11,447 nt of DNA from Thermoflexia bacterium (lineage in GTDB: Bacteria; Chloroflexota; Anaerolineae; B4-G1; SLSP01): NCBI GenBank assembly GCA_030605705.1, contig JAUWHU010000589.1:1-11447 (forward strand), written 5' to 3'. Shown here piece after piece: positions 1 through 6,691 of the stretch. The notes under the pieces are model-generated. The model made no database searches, had not been told where the DNA came from, and was given only the letters and a program-made list of their open reading frames with translations. The stretch's first letter is position 1; each line of letters starts with the position of its first letter. The position numbers and the translations under genes were made by a program.

Positions 1-492
1 CGTCCTCGGCAGGTCCAGGATTGACTTGGCCCCCGCGCAGACGACGATCATGGGGGTGGAGGCCAGCGCGGGCAAATCCGCCGAGATGTCCTCAGGATGA
101 CCGCGATGCACGCCGCCGATGCCGCCGGTAGCGAAGACCCGCAGCCTCGCGCGCCGGGCCAGGAGCAACGTCGCGGCGACCGTCGTGCCGCCGTGTACCC
201 CGCGCAGGCCCGCCAGGGGCAGGTCCCGCGCGCTGACCTTGACGGCGCCAGCGCCGGAGGCCAACGCCTCAACCTGCACAGCGCTCAAGCCCACCGTGGG
301 CGTGCCCCGCCAGATGCCCACCACGGCAGGCAAAGCCCCCTCCTCGCGGACCGCTTCCGCCATCTGCCTGGTGATCTCCACGCTGGCGGGATAAGCAAAA
401 CCGTGGGTGATGAGTGCCGACTCCAACGCCACCACCGGATGGCCTTCATCAAGAGCCAGACGCACTTCCGGGCTGACGGTGAGAGCACTCAT
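1..492 (-). CDS. psuG: Pseudouridine-5'-phosphate glycosidase, N-terminal part (cut by window edge)
   Basis: Cytosolic enzyme that reversibly splits pseudouridine 5'-phosphate into uracil and ribose 5-phosphate, part of pseudouridine catabolism. The 164 visible codons stay open to base 1; the family is about 300 residues, so roughly the C-terminal half lies outside. Recognised motifs, in order: VVALESALITHG (residues 20-31), GAVKVSARDL (82-91), VHGGTTVAATLLLA (99-112), FATGGIGGVHRG (120-131), DISADL (135-140) and VVCAGAKSILD (150-160). By comparison with the E. coli enzyme, Glu24, Lys85 and Lys156 match the catalytic Glu and two Lys, and Asp139 lies in the metal-binding region. The ATG overlaps the stop of the upstream DUF4870 gene (ATGA), so the start is firm and translation is probably coupled. 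The usual partner kinase psuK is not seen, but could lie beyond the left edge. Confidence 0.95.
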   Translation of the reverse strand, partial: MSALTVSPEVRLALDEGHPVVALESALITHGFAYPASVEITRQMAEAVREEGALPAVVGIWRGTPTVGLSAVQVEALASGAGAVKVSARDLPLAGLRGVHGGTTVAATLLLARRARLRVFATGGIGGVHRGHPEDISADLPALASTPMIVVCAGAKSILDLPRT

Positions 493-956
493 GCCTCTTC
501 TTCCTCTTCGACAGATGCAGGGTTCAGGTAACGCTCCAGCCAGGAACCGATGAGCCAGTAACGAAACTCGCCTCCTCGCAAGACCTTGATGGCCCCGATG
601 ACGCCGTACACGATGAAGAGCGTGTAAAACAGCATGAGAAGTCCTATCGGGCAAAAGGAAAGGAAAGTGATAGCCATCGCGGCTGCGACATCGTTGCCTC
701 CCTCGGACATGGGGATGACCGCTAACATACCCGGTCCCAGCACCGCCATGTAACAGCCAAAGAACAACATGGTAAACACCAGTGGCAACGCCTGGTAAAG
801 CGTCGCCTGGATGGCCTGGAATGTGACCTCGCGGGATTTCGTGCGCTGCGTGACCCAGACCGCAATCGGCGCGATGATGCCGTACACCGGCAGCAACACC
901 CCGGCATGGGCCAGAGCAGACAACAGACATTCTTCTCGCTGCAAAGTTTCATCCAT
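489..956 (-). CDS. DUF4870-like small membrane protein
   Basis: A 155-residue protein of unknown function. Three hydrophobic stretches are visible (about residues 12-35, 52-80 and 92-123), followed by an amphipathic segment and a strongly acidic end (EEEEEA). The N-terminal signature SALAHAG, then GIIAPIAVWVTQRTKS, then a Gln-containing helix (FQAIQATLYQ) is that of DUF4870 proteins, which carry HLS, GPLIIWL and ALNFQ motifs at equivalent places. The family is usually a little shorter (about 100-130 residues). The start is well supported: an AAGGAGG Shine-Dalgarno sequence lies 8 bases upstream. The stop overlaps the psuG start by 4 bases, which predicts one transcript and coupled translation. 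Nothing in the sequence links it functionally to pseudouridine breakdown. Confidence 0.8.
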   Translation of the reverse strand: MDETLQREECLLSALAHAGVLLPVYGIIAPIAVWVTQRTKSREVTFQAIQATLYQALPLVFTMLFFGCYMAVLGPGMLAVIPMSEGGNDVAAAMAITFLSFCPIGLLMLFYTLFIVYGVIGAIKVLRGGEFRYWLIGSWLERYLNPASVEEEEEA

Positions 957-964
957 GAGCGTTT

Positions 965-971
965 CCTCCTT
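965..971 (-). promoter_or_regulatory. Strong Shine-Dalgarno for the DUF4870 gene
   Basis: Read on the minus strand this is AAGGAGG, eight bases before the ATG at 956. It is the strongest ribosome-binding site in the window and probably drives both this gene and the coupled psuG. Confidence 0.8.
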
Positions 972-978
972 AAAAAAG

Positions 979-1085
979 AGTTGGAAGTCAAGAGTTACAA
1001 GTTAGCAAGTTGCAAGTTAGCAAGTTGAAAGTTGTGCTGGCAGCAGTGTACATTAGTGACTGGTAACCGGTGATTGGTGATTAGT
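979..1085. repeat. Low-complexity short direct repeats (AAGTTGA/CAAGTTAG and GTGATTGGTGATTAG types)
   Basis: The stretch 979-1034 is built of units such as CAAGTTAG, CAAGTTG and AAAGTTG; the segment CAAGTTAGCAAGTTG occurs twice back to back. Bases 1054-1085 hold a second family (GTGATTGGTGATTAG). These lie directly upstream of the DUF4870 gene. No clear -35/-10 pair was found within them. Confidence 0.75.
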
Positions 1086-1090
1086 TGCGC

Positions 1091-1139
1091 CTCAGCGTTT
1101 CAGCGTCCCAGCGACTGCTCCGAAAATAACCCGGCTTGT
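1091..1139 (+). repeat. Dispersed repeat, copy 1
   Basis: A 49-bp block starting CTCAGCGTTTCAGCGTCCCAG and ending in CGAAAATAACCCGGCTTGT. It matches 10409-10465 in the same orientation with few mismatches. Copy 2 carries one extra 8-bp unit (TTCTAGCG). The left half is itself a ladder of AGCG-containing units. Here the block is followed at once by the CTCTGT/CTCTAT microsatellite. Confidence 0.85.
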
Positions 1140-1220
1140 CTCTGTCTCTGTCTCTGCTCTATCTTCTATCTCTATCTCTATCTCTATCTCTATCTCTGCC
1201 TCTATCTCTGCCTCTATCTC
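1138..1220. repeat. Hexanucleotide microsatellite (GTCTCT)n then (CTCTAT)n
   Basis: Three GTCTCT units (from 1138) pass into CTCTAT units: one at 1157, a 7-base variant CTTCTAT at 1163, four perfect units at 1170-1193, then alternating CTCTGC and CTCTAT to 1217. It ends five bases from the stop codon of the CpXC gene. In that gene's transcript it would be a purine-rich GAGATA-type 3' tail. Confidence 0.9.
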
Positions 1221-1225
1221 CTCGC

Positions 1226-2644
1226 TTATTTCTTGGTGCTGATGATGAGACCGCTGGGGCTGCGTCGCTCGCCCGGCGCGGCAACGGCAGGCGGAGGCCC
1301 TCCCCTGCCACCATCCGCTGGCTGCGGAGCGTAATTCTGCGCCTTGAGCCGCAACTCCTGCAACCGCTCTGCGAGGTCGGCCCGGCCATTTTGGCGGCTA
1401 TCCTCCTCCAACGCAAACAAAAAGTCAAAGAAAGGTTTCTGCAACAACTCGCGGTTTTCCTGCAATTGCTGGTCAACCTGTTCAGCGGAGGTCTCCATCA
1501 ACAAGTGGCGCACCAACACCACCTCTGGCGGCATGGATTCCTCCAGCAACTGATTCACGATCTCCCTCACCCGGGACAATGCCTGGAAAGTTTGTTCGTC
1601 GTCATCCTCATGGGCCTGCTGCATCCGCGCGCTCAATACGTAAGAAAAAGCGTCATCCAGCTCAGAGAAATGGCTCCGTGCCAGCTTGAGTGGTTCCTCG
1701 CTAAGCGTCATCCTCTGCAGGAGATTCAGGCGCTCCTGCGCCAGAGCCTCACTGCGTTTCATGATTTCTTCACGCAGATCCAAAATGCGCTGGCGTAGGT
1801 CGAGAAGGCGCGCCTTTTCCTCCTCGTCACCAGCCTGCTCTATTTTCTGGAGCAATTCCTGGAAAAAGGCATAATCCATCAGTGACAAGCCGGAGTGCAC
1901 CAGCATATCCACCGTTGCCTCATCGGGAGCCTCCAACAACGCCTGCAAAAGCGTCCGGCGATTTGGTTCTTCCGCGAAGATCTGCACCGCCTGAGCTCGC
2001 CGGCTCAACATTTGCCCTACAGGGTGGTGCTCCAACAAATACTCGTGGGTCTCTTGATACTTCTTGAATTCCTCTTCAGCTTGAGGGCCGGCCGTGCTTA
2101 TGATATGCAGGTTGTATTGCAAAGCCCCAAACAGAGTCTCGTCAACGAGATCACCGTTTTCGGCCAGCAGCTGCTCGCGGGCGTCCGGTGCGGTTTCCAG
2201 CAGCTCCTGAAGAAATTCTTGCTGTTTGCGACGGTGTTCCAGGTCTTGTTCCGTCACCCCATCCAGCTCCAGCACCCGGTGGACCATTGTCTCCATGTTG
2301 ATGAAGGTCTCCTGCTGCAAAAGGTATCCCTTGCGCTCTTCTGACGGCAAAGAATCCATCAGCTGCCGGACCAAAACCCCGGCCGCCTTCTGGCGCTCCG
2401 CCTCGCTCTTGCCCGCCTCAAGAGGCAGGTAAAGCAAGGCCGCCTCTTTCTCCGGGTCGTGGTAGATGAACGGCAGGTTCAAACTGCCCCCCGCCCCGCA
2501 GGCGGAACACATTGCCACGTTGACGAAGCCACTGAGCATACGCTGCTTGGCTTTTGGATCCACCCGCACGTCGAGGATTTGCTCCACCGGCGTTTGAAAC
2601 GGTCTGCCACAGGCTGGGCAAGTAACTTTAGCATAATACGGCAT
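1226..2644 (-). CDS. CpXC zinc-ribbon protein with long helical C-terminus
   Basis: A 472-residue soluble protein of unknown function. The N-terminus carries a CpXC-type zinc ribbon: CPAC at residues 9-12 and CSAC at 46-49, giving four candidate zinc-ligand cysteines, followed by the aromatic/acidic stretch LPFIYHDPEKE (57-67). From about residue 80 to 435 it is almost all helix, rich in Glu, Gln and Leu. The stretch 260-312 is the best coiled-coil candidate. The last 30 residues are Gly/Pro-rich and look disordered. Start choice: a GTG at 2653 would add three codons, but it overlaps the AAGGAG Shine-Dalgarno; the ATG at 2644 lies at the right spacing. It is a single-gene unit on the minus strand, flanked by repeat tracts. 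The family assignment rests on the two CxxC motifs and their spacing; the helical part is not recognised. Binding to nucleic acid or protein is possible but not shown. Confidence 0.82.
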   Translation of the reverse strand: MPYYAKVTCPACGRPFQTPVEQILDVRVDPKAKQRMLSGFVNVAMCSACGAGGSLNLPFIYHDPEKEAALLYLPLEAGKSEAERQKAAGVLVRQLMDSLPSEERKGYLLQQETFINMETMVHRVLELDGVTEQDLEHRRKQQEFLQELLETAPDAREQLLAENGDLVDETLFGALQYNLHIISTAGPQAEEEFKKYQETHEYLLEHHPVGQMLSRRAQAVQIFAEEPNRRTLLQALLEAPDEATVDMLVHSGLSLMDYAFFQELLQKIEQAGDEEEKARLLDLRQRILDLREEIMKRSEALAQERLNLLQRMTLSEEPLKLARSHFSELDDAFSYVLSARMQQAHEDDDEQTFQALSRVREIVNQLLEESMPPEVVLVRHLLMETSAEQVDQQLQENRELLQKPFFDFLFALEEDSRQNGRADLAERLQELRLKAQNYAPQPADGGRGGPPPAVAAPGERRSPSGLIISTKK

Positions 2645-2652
2645 GATCAACA

Positions 2653-2658
2653 CTCCTT
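2653..2658 (-). promoter_or_regulatory. Shine-Dalgarno fixing the CpXC gene start
   Basis: AAGGAG on the minus strand, eight bases before the ATG at 2644. Its last G is the first base of an in-frame GTG, which therefore cannot be the start. Confidence 0.75.
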
Positions 2659-2667
2659 AAGATAGAA

Positions 2668-2711
2668 TTGAGATTTGAGATTTGAGATTTGAGAATAGAG
2701 AATAGAGAATC
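2668..2711. repeat. GAGATTT / GAGAATA tandem repeats
   Basis: Heptamer units: GAGATTT three times, then GAGAATA with closely related units. The GAGAATAGAGAATAGAGAATC part is the reverse complement of the GATTCTCTATTCTCT tract at 4546-4574, so the same repeat flanks the histidine kinase gene on both sides in inverted orientation. Confidence 0.85.
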
Positions 2712-2733
2712 AATAATCTAAAATCGGATGGCG

Positions 2734-2781
2734 ATTCACCATTCATCATTCATCATTCATAATTCATAATTCATGATTCAT
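2734..2781. repeat. ATTCATC / ATTCATA tandem repeats running into the histidine kinase 3' end
   Basis: Units of ATTCATC and ATTCATA (six to seven bases) with small variants. On the minus strand they read as repeated ATGAATT and ATGAATG. The tract includes the stop codon at 2771-2773 and the last three sense codons of the histidine kinase gene. Confidence 0.85.
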
Positions 2782-4453
2782 GGTTACTGCTCTCCTCCCA
2801 CAAGGCCAACCCGGTCTGGCGGGGCAAGACTACATAGAAGGTCGCTCCCCGCCCCGGCGCGCTCTCCACCCAAATGCGCCCACCGTGAGCGCGCACGATC
2901 GCCCGTGTCAGGTACAATCCCAATCCCGTACCGGAAACGGCGCGCGTATCGGGGCTTTCCACGCGGTAGAAGCGTTCAAAGATGCGCTCCTGCTCCTCTA
3001 ACGGGATCCCCATGCCAGAATCGTGTACGGAGATCGTCACCTCGGCAGGCGTCGCCTGCCCCGCGATGCGCACCTCCCCCCCCGGCGACGAGTATTTGAT
3101 CGCGTTGGAAACGAGGTTGTCCAACACCTGCTCCAACCGCCGAGGATTCCCCTCAACGGCAGGAAAATCGGGTGGGAAGTCCAGCACCAGCGGGTGCTGC
3201 GCCTGCGGGCGGTAGCGATCCACAACATGACGCGCCACAGCCGACAAATCCACTTCCTCGATGTCCTGAAAAGGCAAACCACCGGCCTGCAAGCGAGAGG
3301 CGTCCAGCAAATCATCCACGAGGCTCGCCAGCCGATCCGACTCCTCCACAATCGCCCCTAACATCTCTTTCATCAACGCCGGGTCGCGCTGGGCCTGGGG
3401 CCGGCTCAAGGTCTCCGCATAGCCCTTGACGATGGCGATCGGTGTCTTCAATTCATGGGAGACGATGGAGATAAAAGTATCCTTCAAGGCATCCGCCTCG
3501 CGGAAACGGGTGATGTCACGGACAATGGCGATGATGTTAAGCAGGCGGCCCGAGCGCGCCAGCAACGGTGCGTAGGTGATCCCCACGCTCACCACACTCC
3601 CGTTCCGGCGGCGCAGTTCGCCTTCCACATAAAGCGGGCGACCCTGCCACAAGGGCGCGTCCGTCCCGGCGATCCGGGCCGGCCAGCCTGCCTCCAACAC
3701 CTGCCGCAGCGTGCGCTCCGAGTTCCGCCGCGCCCAGACGATCAGGGCGTCATAGGGATGCCCGACGGCTTCCTCACCCGGCCAGCCTGTCAGCGTGGAC
3801 AAAGTACGGTTGATGCGCGTCACGTTCAAGTCAGGGCCTAACACCATGATACCGTCCGCGCTGACATCTAACAGGGCATCCATACGCCGGCGCTCCGTCA
3901 CCGCCGTTTCGTAGAGGCGGGCATTGTTCACCGCGATGGCCGCATAATCGGCGAAACTGGCCAGAACCTGGCGGTCATCGAGGGAAAAATGCAGGCTGTG
4001 CGAGCGAAAAACAAAGATCACGCCCAACAGCTCTTGTGTACGTCCTCCAGCCCGCCTGGAAATCCCTGATATGAGGGACTGTGGTTCCACCATCATCGGC
4101 AAGGCCACGACCTGCCGCAGGAGCAGGCCCGTCTCCTCGGCGATCTCCCCCAACCTCTCGCCCAGCTCCGGGATAAAGAAATCGGCGGGGCTGGTAACAT
4201 CAGGGACATCCTCCACCAGCGACTCGAACGACGTTACCATCGCCGGCGGAAGTCCATAGCTCGCCCAAAAGGTGAAGGTTTTTCCTGCGGTACGCAGGGC
4301 AATCAACCCCACCTGTCCTTGCAGCAAATCCACAGCTCCCTGCAGGATCAAGCGCAAGACAGCCCGCAGGTTCAGGCGAGAGACGAGAGCCTGGGCAATG
4401 CTCAGCAGATAATCCCGCTGGCGAACTCGATAATCGAAGAAATCTAATGACAT
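2771..4453 (-). CDS. Soluble sensor histidine kinase (GAF-PAS-HisKA-HATPase)
   Basis: A 560-residue two-component sensor kinase that would autophosphorylate on His and pass phosphate to a response regulator. Domains: GAF-like about residues 15-180; PAS about 190-315, ending in the typical IVRDITRFREA linker; HisKA with the H-box SIVSHELKTP (His333); HATPase_c with N-box DNLVSNAIKY (Asn446, Asn450), G1 box DSGMGIP (478-484), F-box region IFERFYR (491-497) and G2 box GTGLGL (508-513). All catalytic motifs are intact. No transmembrane segment is visible, so it is probably cytosolic and senses through GAF and PAS. No response regulator lies next to it, making it an orphan in this window. The ATG at 4453 has no recognisable Shine-Dalgarno and is preceded directly by AAGTTGA-type repeats. 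The final codons (HES and stop) lie inside an ATTCAT repeat tract, so the extreme C-terminus may be repeat-derived. Confidence 0.93.
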   Translation of the reverse strand: MSLDFFDYRVRQRDYLLSIAQALVSRLNLRAVLRLILQGAVDLLQGQVGLIALRTAGKTFTFWASYGLPPAMVTSFESLVEDVPDVTSPADFFIPELGERLGEIAEETGLLLRQVVALPMMVEPQSLISGISRRAGGRTQELLGVIFVFRSHSLHFSLDDRQVLASFADYAAIAVNNARLYETAVTERRRMDALLDVSADGIMVLGPDLNVTRINRTLSTLTGWPGEEAVGHPYDALIVWARRNSERTLRQVLEAGWPARIAGTDAPLWQGRPLYVEGELRRRNGSVVSVGITYAPLLARSGRLLNIIAIVRDITRFREADALKDTFISIVSHELKTPIAIVKGYAETLSRPQAQRDPALMKEMLGAIVEESDRLASLVDDLLDASRLQAGGLPFQDIEEVDLSAVARHVVDRYRPQAQHPLVLDFPPDFPAVEGNPRRLEQVLDNLVSNAIKYSSPGGEVRIAGQATPAEVTISVHDSGMGIPLEEQERIFERFYRVESPDTRAVSGTGLGLYLTRAIVRAHGGRIWVESAPGRGATFYVVLPRQTGLALWEESSNHES

Positions 4454-4459
4454 AATTTA

Positions 4460-4516
4460 AGTTGAAAGTTGGAAGTTGAAGGTTGAAAGTTAAGAGTTGA
4501 AAGTCGAAAGTTGGAA
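4460..4516. repeat. AAGTTGA / AAGTTGG heptamer repeats upstream of the histidine kinase
   Basis: Units GTTGAAA, GTTGGAA and GTTGAAG follow each other with little spacing. The same type (AAGTTGAAAGTTG) is seen at about 1021-1034. It occupies the place where the kinase leader and ribosome-binding site would be; none is recognisable. Confidence 0.85.
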
Positions 4517-4540
4517 TCAAACGCGATTAACGACTCGTGA

Positions 4541-4594
4541 CTCCTGATTCTCTATTCTCTATTCTCTATTCTCTAATTCTTGATTCCCGATTCC
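4541..4594. repeat. CTATTCT tandem repeats
   Basis: Units CTATTCT in four near-perfect copies (about 4549-4576), flanked by degenerate GATTCTC, GATTCCC and GATTCC units. It is the reverse complement of the GAGAATA tract at 2690-2711. It ends five bases before the stop codon of the NuoN-like gene. Confidence 0.85.
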
Positions 4595-4598
4595 TACC

Positions 4599-6077
4599 CT
4601 ATTGGAAGAACGTGTAGTATTCCGCCATCTGCAGCGCCAGACGGCCGGCCTGCTGGGGGAAAAGGCCCAGGATCAGAGAAACCAAAATCAACACCACGAT
4701 CAGCAACAACACTCCCCGGTCCTCCACGACGGTGATCGCTCTAACCCCCGCCTCTCCCACGCGCGGCCTGGTTCCCGTGGCCGGCGGCGTCAGCAACGAG
4801 CGAATGACGCCCACCAATCCCAGCACCACGCCCGCGCTGCCACCCAATGCCAGAAGCGCCCAAAGGAGATTCTCCGCCGCCAATAAACGATAAAGTCCCC
4901 AACGCACCGGGAAGCTCAGCGAGATCGGGAACCCGGCCAGAGCGATGCCTCCCACCATGAAAGCAACAGCACGCCAGGGAGCACGCCAGGCAGCACCCAG
5001 CACTGCCTCCCGGCTATCATCCCCACCGCCCACGTCCCGCAATCCCTGCAGACCCAACGTCATCAGGGAAAGAGAAAGTGGCCGGGCCAACAACAGCATG
5101 GAAGCAAGGACAATGCCCTCCACCCGTTCCAGCCCCAGAGCCAGCAGCATCGCCCCGTTATCCACCAGCGTCGCGTAGCCCACCAGACGGCCCAGACTTT
5201 GCTGTGAGGCGGCTAACAATCCGCCAATTATCATCATCAGCAATCCCAACGCCGTAAAAAGCGGCCCGAAAGCGGCTTGCCTCTCCAACCAGGCGTAGGA
5301 TTGCAAATAGGACAAGAGCATGAACCACACCGTCCCCAGGTTGACCGTGAAAATGAAAGTCACCACGGGGGGCGAGCCGTTCATCGCCACGTTGGAGAGC
5401 CAACTCTGGAACGGCGTGGCTCCAAAGAGAATGGCGAAGGACAGACTCATCAAAACGGCGGCGCCGCTCAACAGTCCCTGGTCATTTGGGAAAGTCGCAA
5501 ACAGGTCCAGCAGCAGCTGAGTGATCATCAAACCGGGCAAGGCCAAGACAGCATAAGCCATGTAGCGCAATCCACCACTGGTACGGCTGCCATCGCCGTG
5601 CTCCTCGGTACCTGCTCCCCCCCGCAGAGTCTCCGGTTCGTGCAGCGGGAAGACGGCTAAGATAGCCGCCATCACAACGAGGAGGGCGGTGTAAACGACC
5701 TGTTCCACCAGCAGCGCACCGGCCAGCAAAGACACGGTCACCAGGCCAATGGGGAAAAAATTAGAGTGGGGCAAGAGTCGCCAGGCCACGACAAACAAGC
5801 CGGCGGTCGTGAAGAAAAGGAAGGCCAGCGCAAAGCGGTCCACAGGCTGCACGATCAATTCGCGCCCCAGGATCAGCAACGGCTCTCCCAGCTTAATTTC
5901 TAATGACCCCAGCTGCCAGGGCTGCGTCAACGGCAAAAAGACAATTACCGCGCCAACCAACCCGGCAGTCAGCACGCCTAACCAGGCCATCACGGTAGTC
6001 CAACGTCGCAGGAATTGTAACCCCACGGCCATCACCACCGGCACGCCCAAGATAAAGATCGGGCCAGGAACAGTCAT
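4599..6077 (-). CDS. NuoN/NuoM-like proton-conducting membrane subunit (divergent)
   Basis: A 492-residue, very hydrophobic protein, about 13-14 membrane segments, of the antiporter-like family that includes NuoL/M/N, HyfB and MrpA/D. Landmarks: ATPFQSWLSNV (220-230) corresponds to the NuoN/M motif VPFHxWxPDV; SLGRLVGYATLVDNG (294-308) to NLKRLLAYSSIAHAG; LAGFPISLSFPVRWGLY (380-396) to LAGIPPxxGFxGKF. At these places residues used for proton transfer in NuoL/M/N look replaced: no Lys before the PFQSW motif, no Lys in the following helix (VTFIFTVNLGTVWF), and Arg instead of Lys in FPVRW. The TM5 Glu also seems absent (ALLVVMAAILAV). These are alignments by eye. A charged loop (149-171) interrupts the middle. 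The ATG overlaps the preceding stop (ATGA), and a GAGGTG ribosome-binding site lies 5 bases upstream. It is the last gene of the three-gene operon. The family is fairly sure; actual ion pumping is uncertain. Confidence 0.8.
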   Translation of the reverse strand: MTVPGPIFILGVPVVMAVGLQFLRRWTTVMAWLGVLTAGLVGAVIVFLPLTQPWQLGSLEIKLGEPLLILGRELIVQPVDRFALAFLFFTTAGLFVVAWRLLPHSNFFPIGLVTVSLLAGALLVEQVVYTALLVVMAAILAVFPLHEPETLRGGAGTEEHGDGSRTSGGLRYMAYAVLALPGLMITQLLLDLFATFPNDQGLLSGAAVLMSLSFAILFGATPFQSWLSNVAMNGSPPVVTFIFTVNLGTVWFMLLSYLQSYAWLERQAAFGPLFTALGLLMMIIGGLLAASQQSLGRLVGYATLVDNGAMLLALGLERVEGIVLASMLLLARPLSLSLMTLGLQGLRDVGGGDDSREAVLGAAWRAPWRAVAFMVGGIALAGFPISLSFPVRWGLYRLLAAENLLWALLALGGSAGVVLGLVGVIRSLLTPPATGTRPRVGEAGVRAITVVEDRGVLLLIVVLILVSLILGLFPQQAGRLALQMAEYYTFFQ

Positions 6078-6691
6078 TCTGGCACCTCAACCACGGCGAG
6101 ATAAGAGACCACCAACCCTACCAGCAGATTCATCATTATCAGCAATCCGGTAACCAACAGACCGGGATCCTGAGAAGAGTAAAACATGTCCAGGGCGGCC
6201 AATAAGTTGAGTACCCCCACCCCCACCACCACGACATCCTCCTCGGTGCCGATAAACAGCAAGGCCAGCACCGTCAGCAAGAAGCAGGCCAGGGCCAGGT
6301 TCTCCGGGACAAAAGGCAACGCGTAACGTTGTGACGCCAGGTAAGCAATCAAAGTGAATGTGGCGAGAGAGAAGGCACGGAAAGGTAAATCCGCCGCCCA
6401 GTGAAAATGAGAACGTCCACCCACCGCATCCTGCCGGACACGGGCGCTGAAATAAAGCGCGCCACAAATCAACCAGCCCACCAGCATCTTCAGCAGCGCC
6501 AGTTCTGGACGGTTAGCAAAAAGACGCGAGAAAAGCAAGGCGAGAAAGAAATACTGCACAAACAGGGCCAGCAGGCGGATCCGCCACTCAGCGATGAGGT
6601 AGATCACCGCGCCGGCCAGGAACAGGCCCCACACGGCCGGCCCAGACGTGAGGTGAGAAAAACGTGCAAGCCAGGCAACGAGAGGACTCAT
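6074..6691 (-). CDS. Small multi-spanning membrane protein, possibly NuoK/HyfE-like
   Basis: A 205-residue protein with about seven predicted membrane helices (roughly 18-36, 38-58, 64-83, 104-121, 130-148, 153-171 and 178-199). The end (GTEEDVVVVGVGVLNLLAALD, then DPGLLVTGLLIMMNLLVGLVV) resembles the last two helices of NuoK or MrpC. The extra N-terminal helices and the length recall HyfE of hydrogenase-4-type complexes. The intramembrane Glu of NuoK TM2 is not apparent. The strongest evidence for a complex I-like role is position: it sits between a NuoL/M-like and a NuoN/M-like gene. The longest ORF begins at 6739, but the ATG at 6691 overlaps the upstream stop as ATGA, exactly like the downstream junction, so I chose it. 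Similarity is weak, and it could be an unrelated accessory subunit. Confidence 0.72.
   Translation of the reverse strand: MSPLVAWLARFSHLTSGPAVWGLFLAGAVIYLIAEWRIRLLALFVQYFFLALLFSRLFANRPELALLKMLVGWLICGALYFSARVRQDAVGGRSHFHWAADLPFRAFSLATFTLIAYLASQRYALPFVPENLALACFLLTVLALLFIGTEEDVVVVGVGVLNLLAALDMFYSSQDPGLLVTGLLIMMNLLVGLVVSYLAVVEVPE

Noticed and set aside
489..956. Psu-specific nucleoside transporter
   Set aside because: Only about three membrane helices and a DUF4870-like pattern; too small and unlike known nucleoside transporters.
1074..1798. Plus-strand open frames with a Leu/Ser/Tyr repeat protein (LSLSLS, LYLYLY)
   Set aside because: They arise from translating the CTCTGT/CTCTAT microsatellite and then the antisense of the well-supported CpXC gene; there is no ribosome-binding site or family match.
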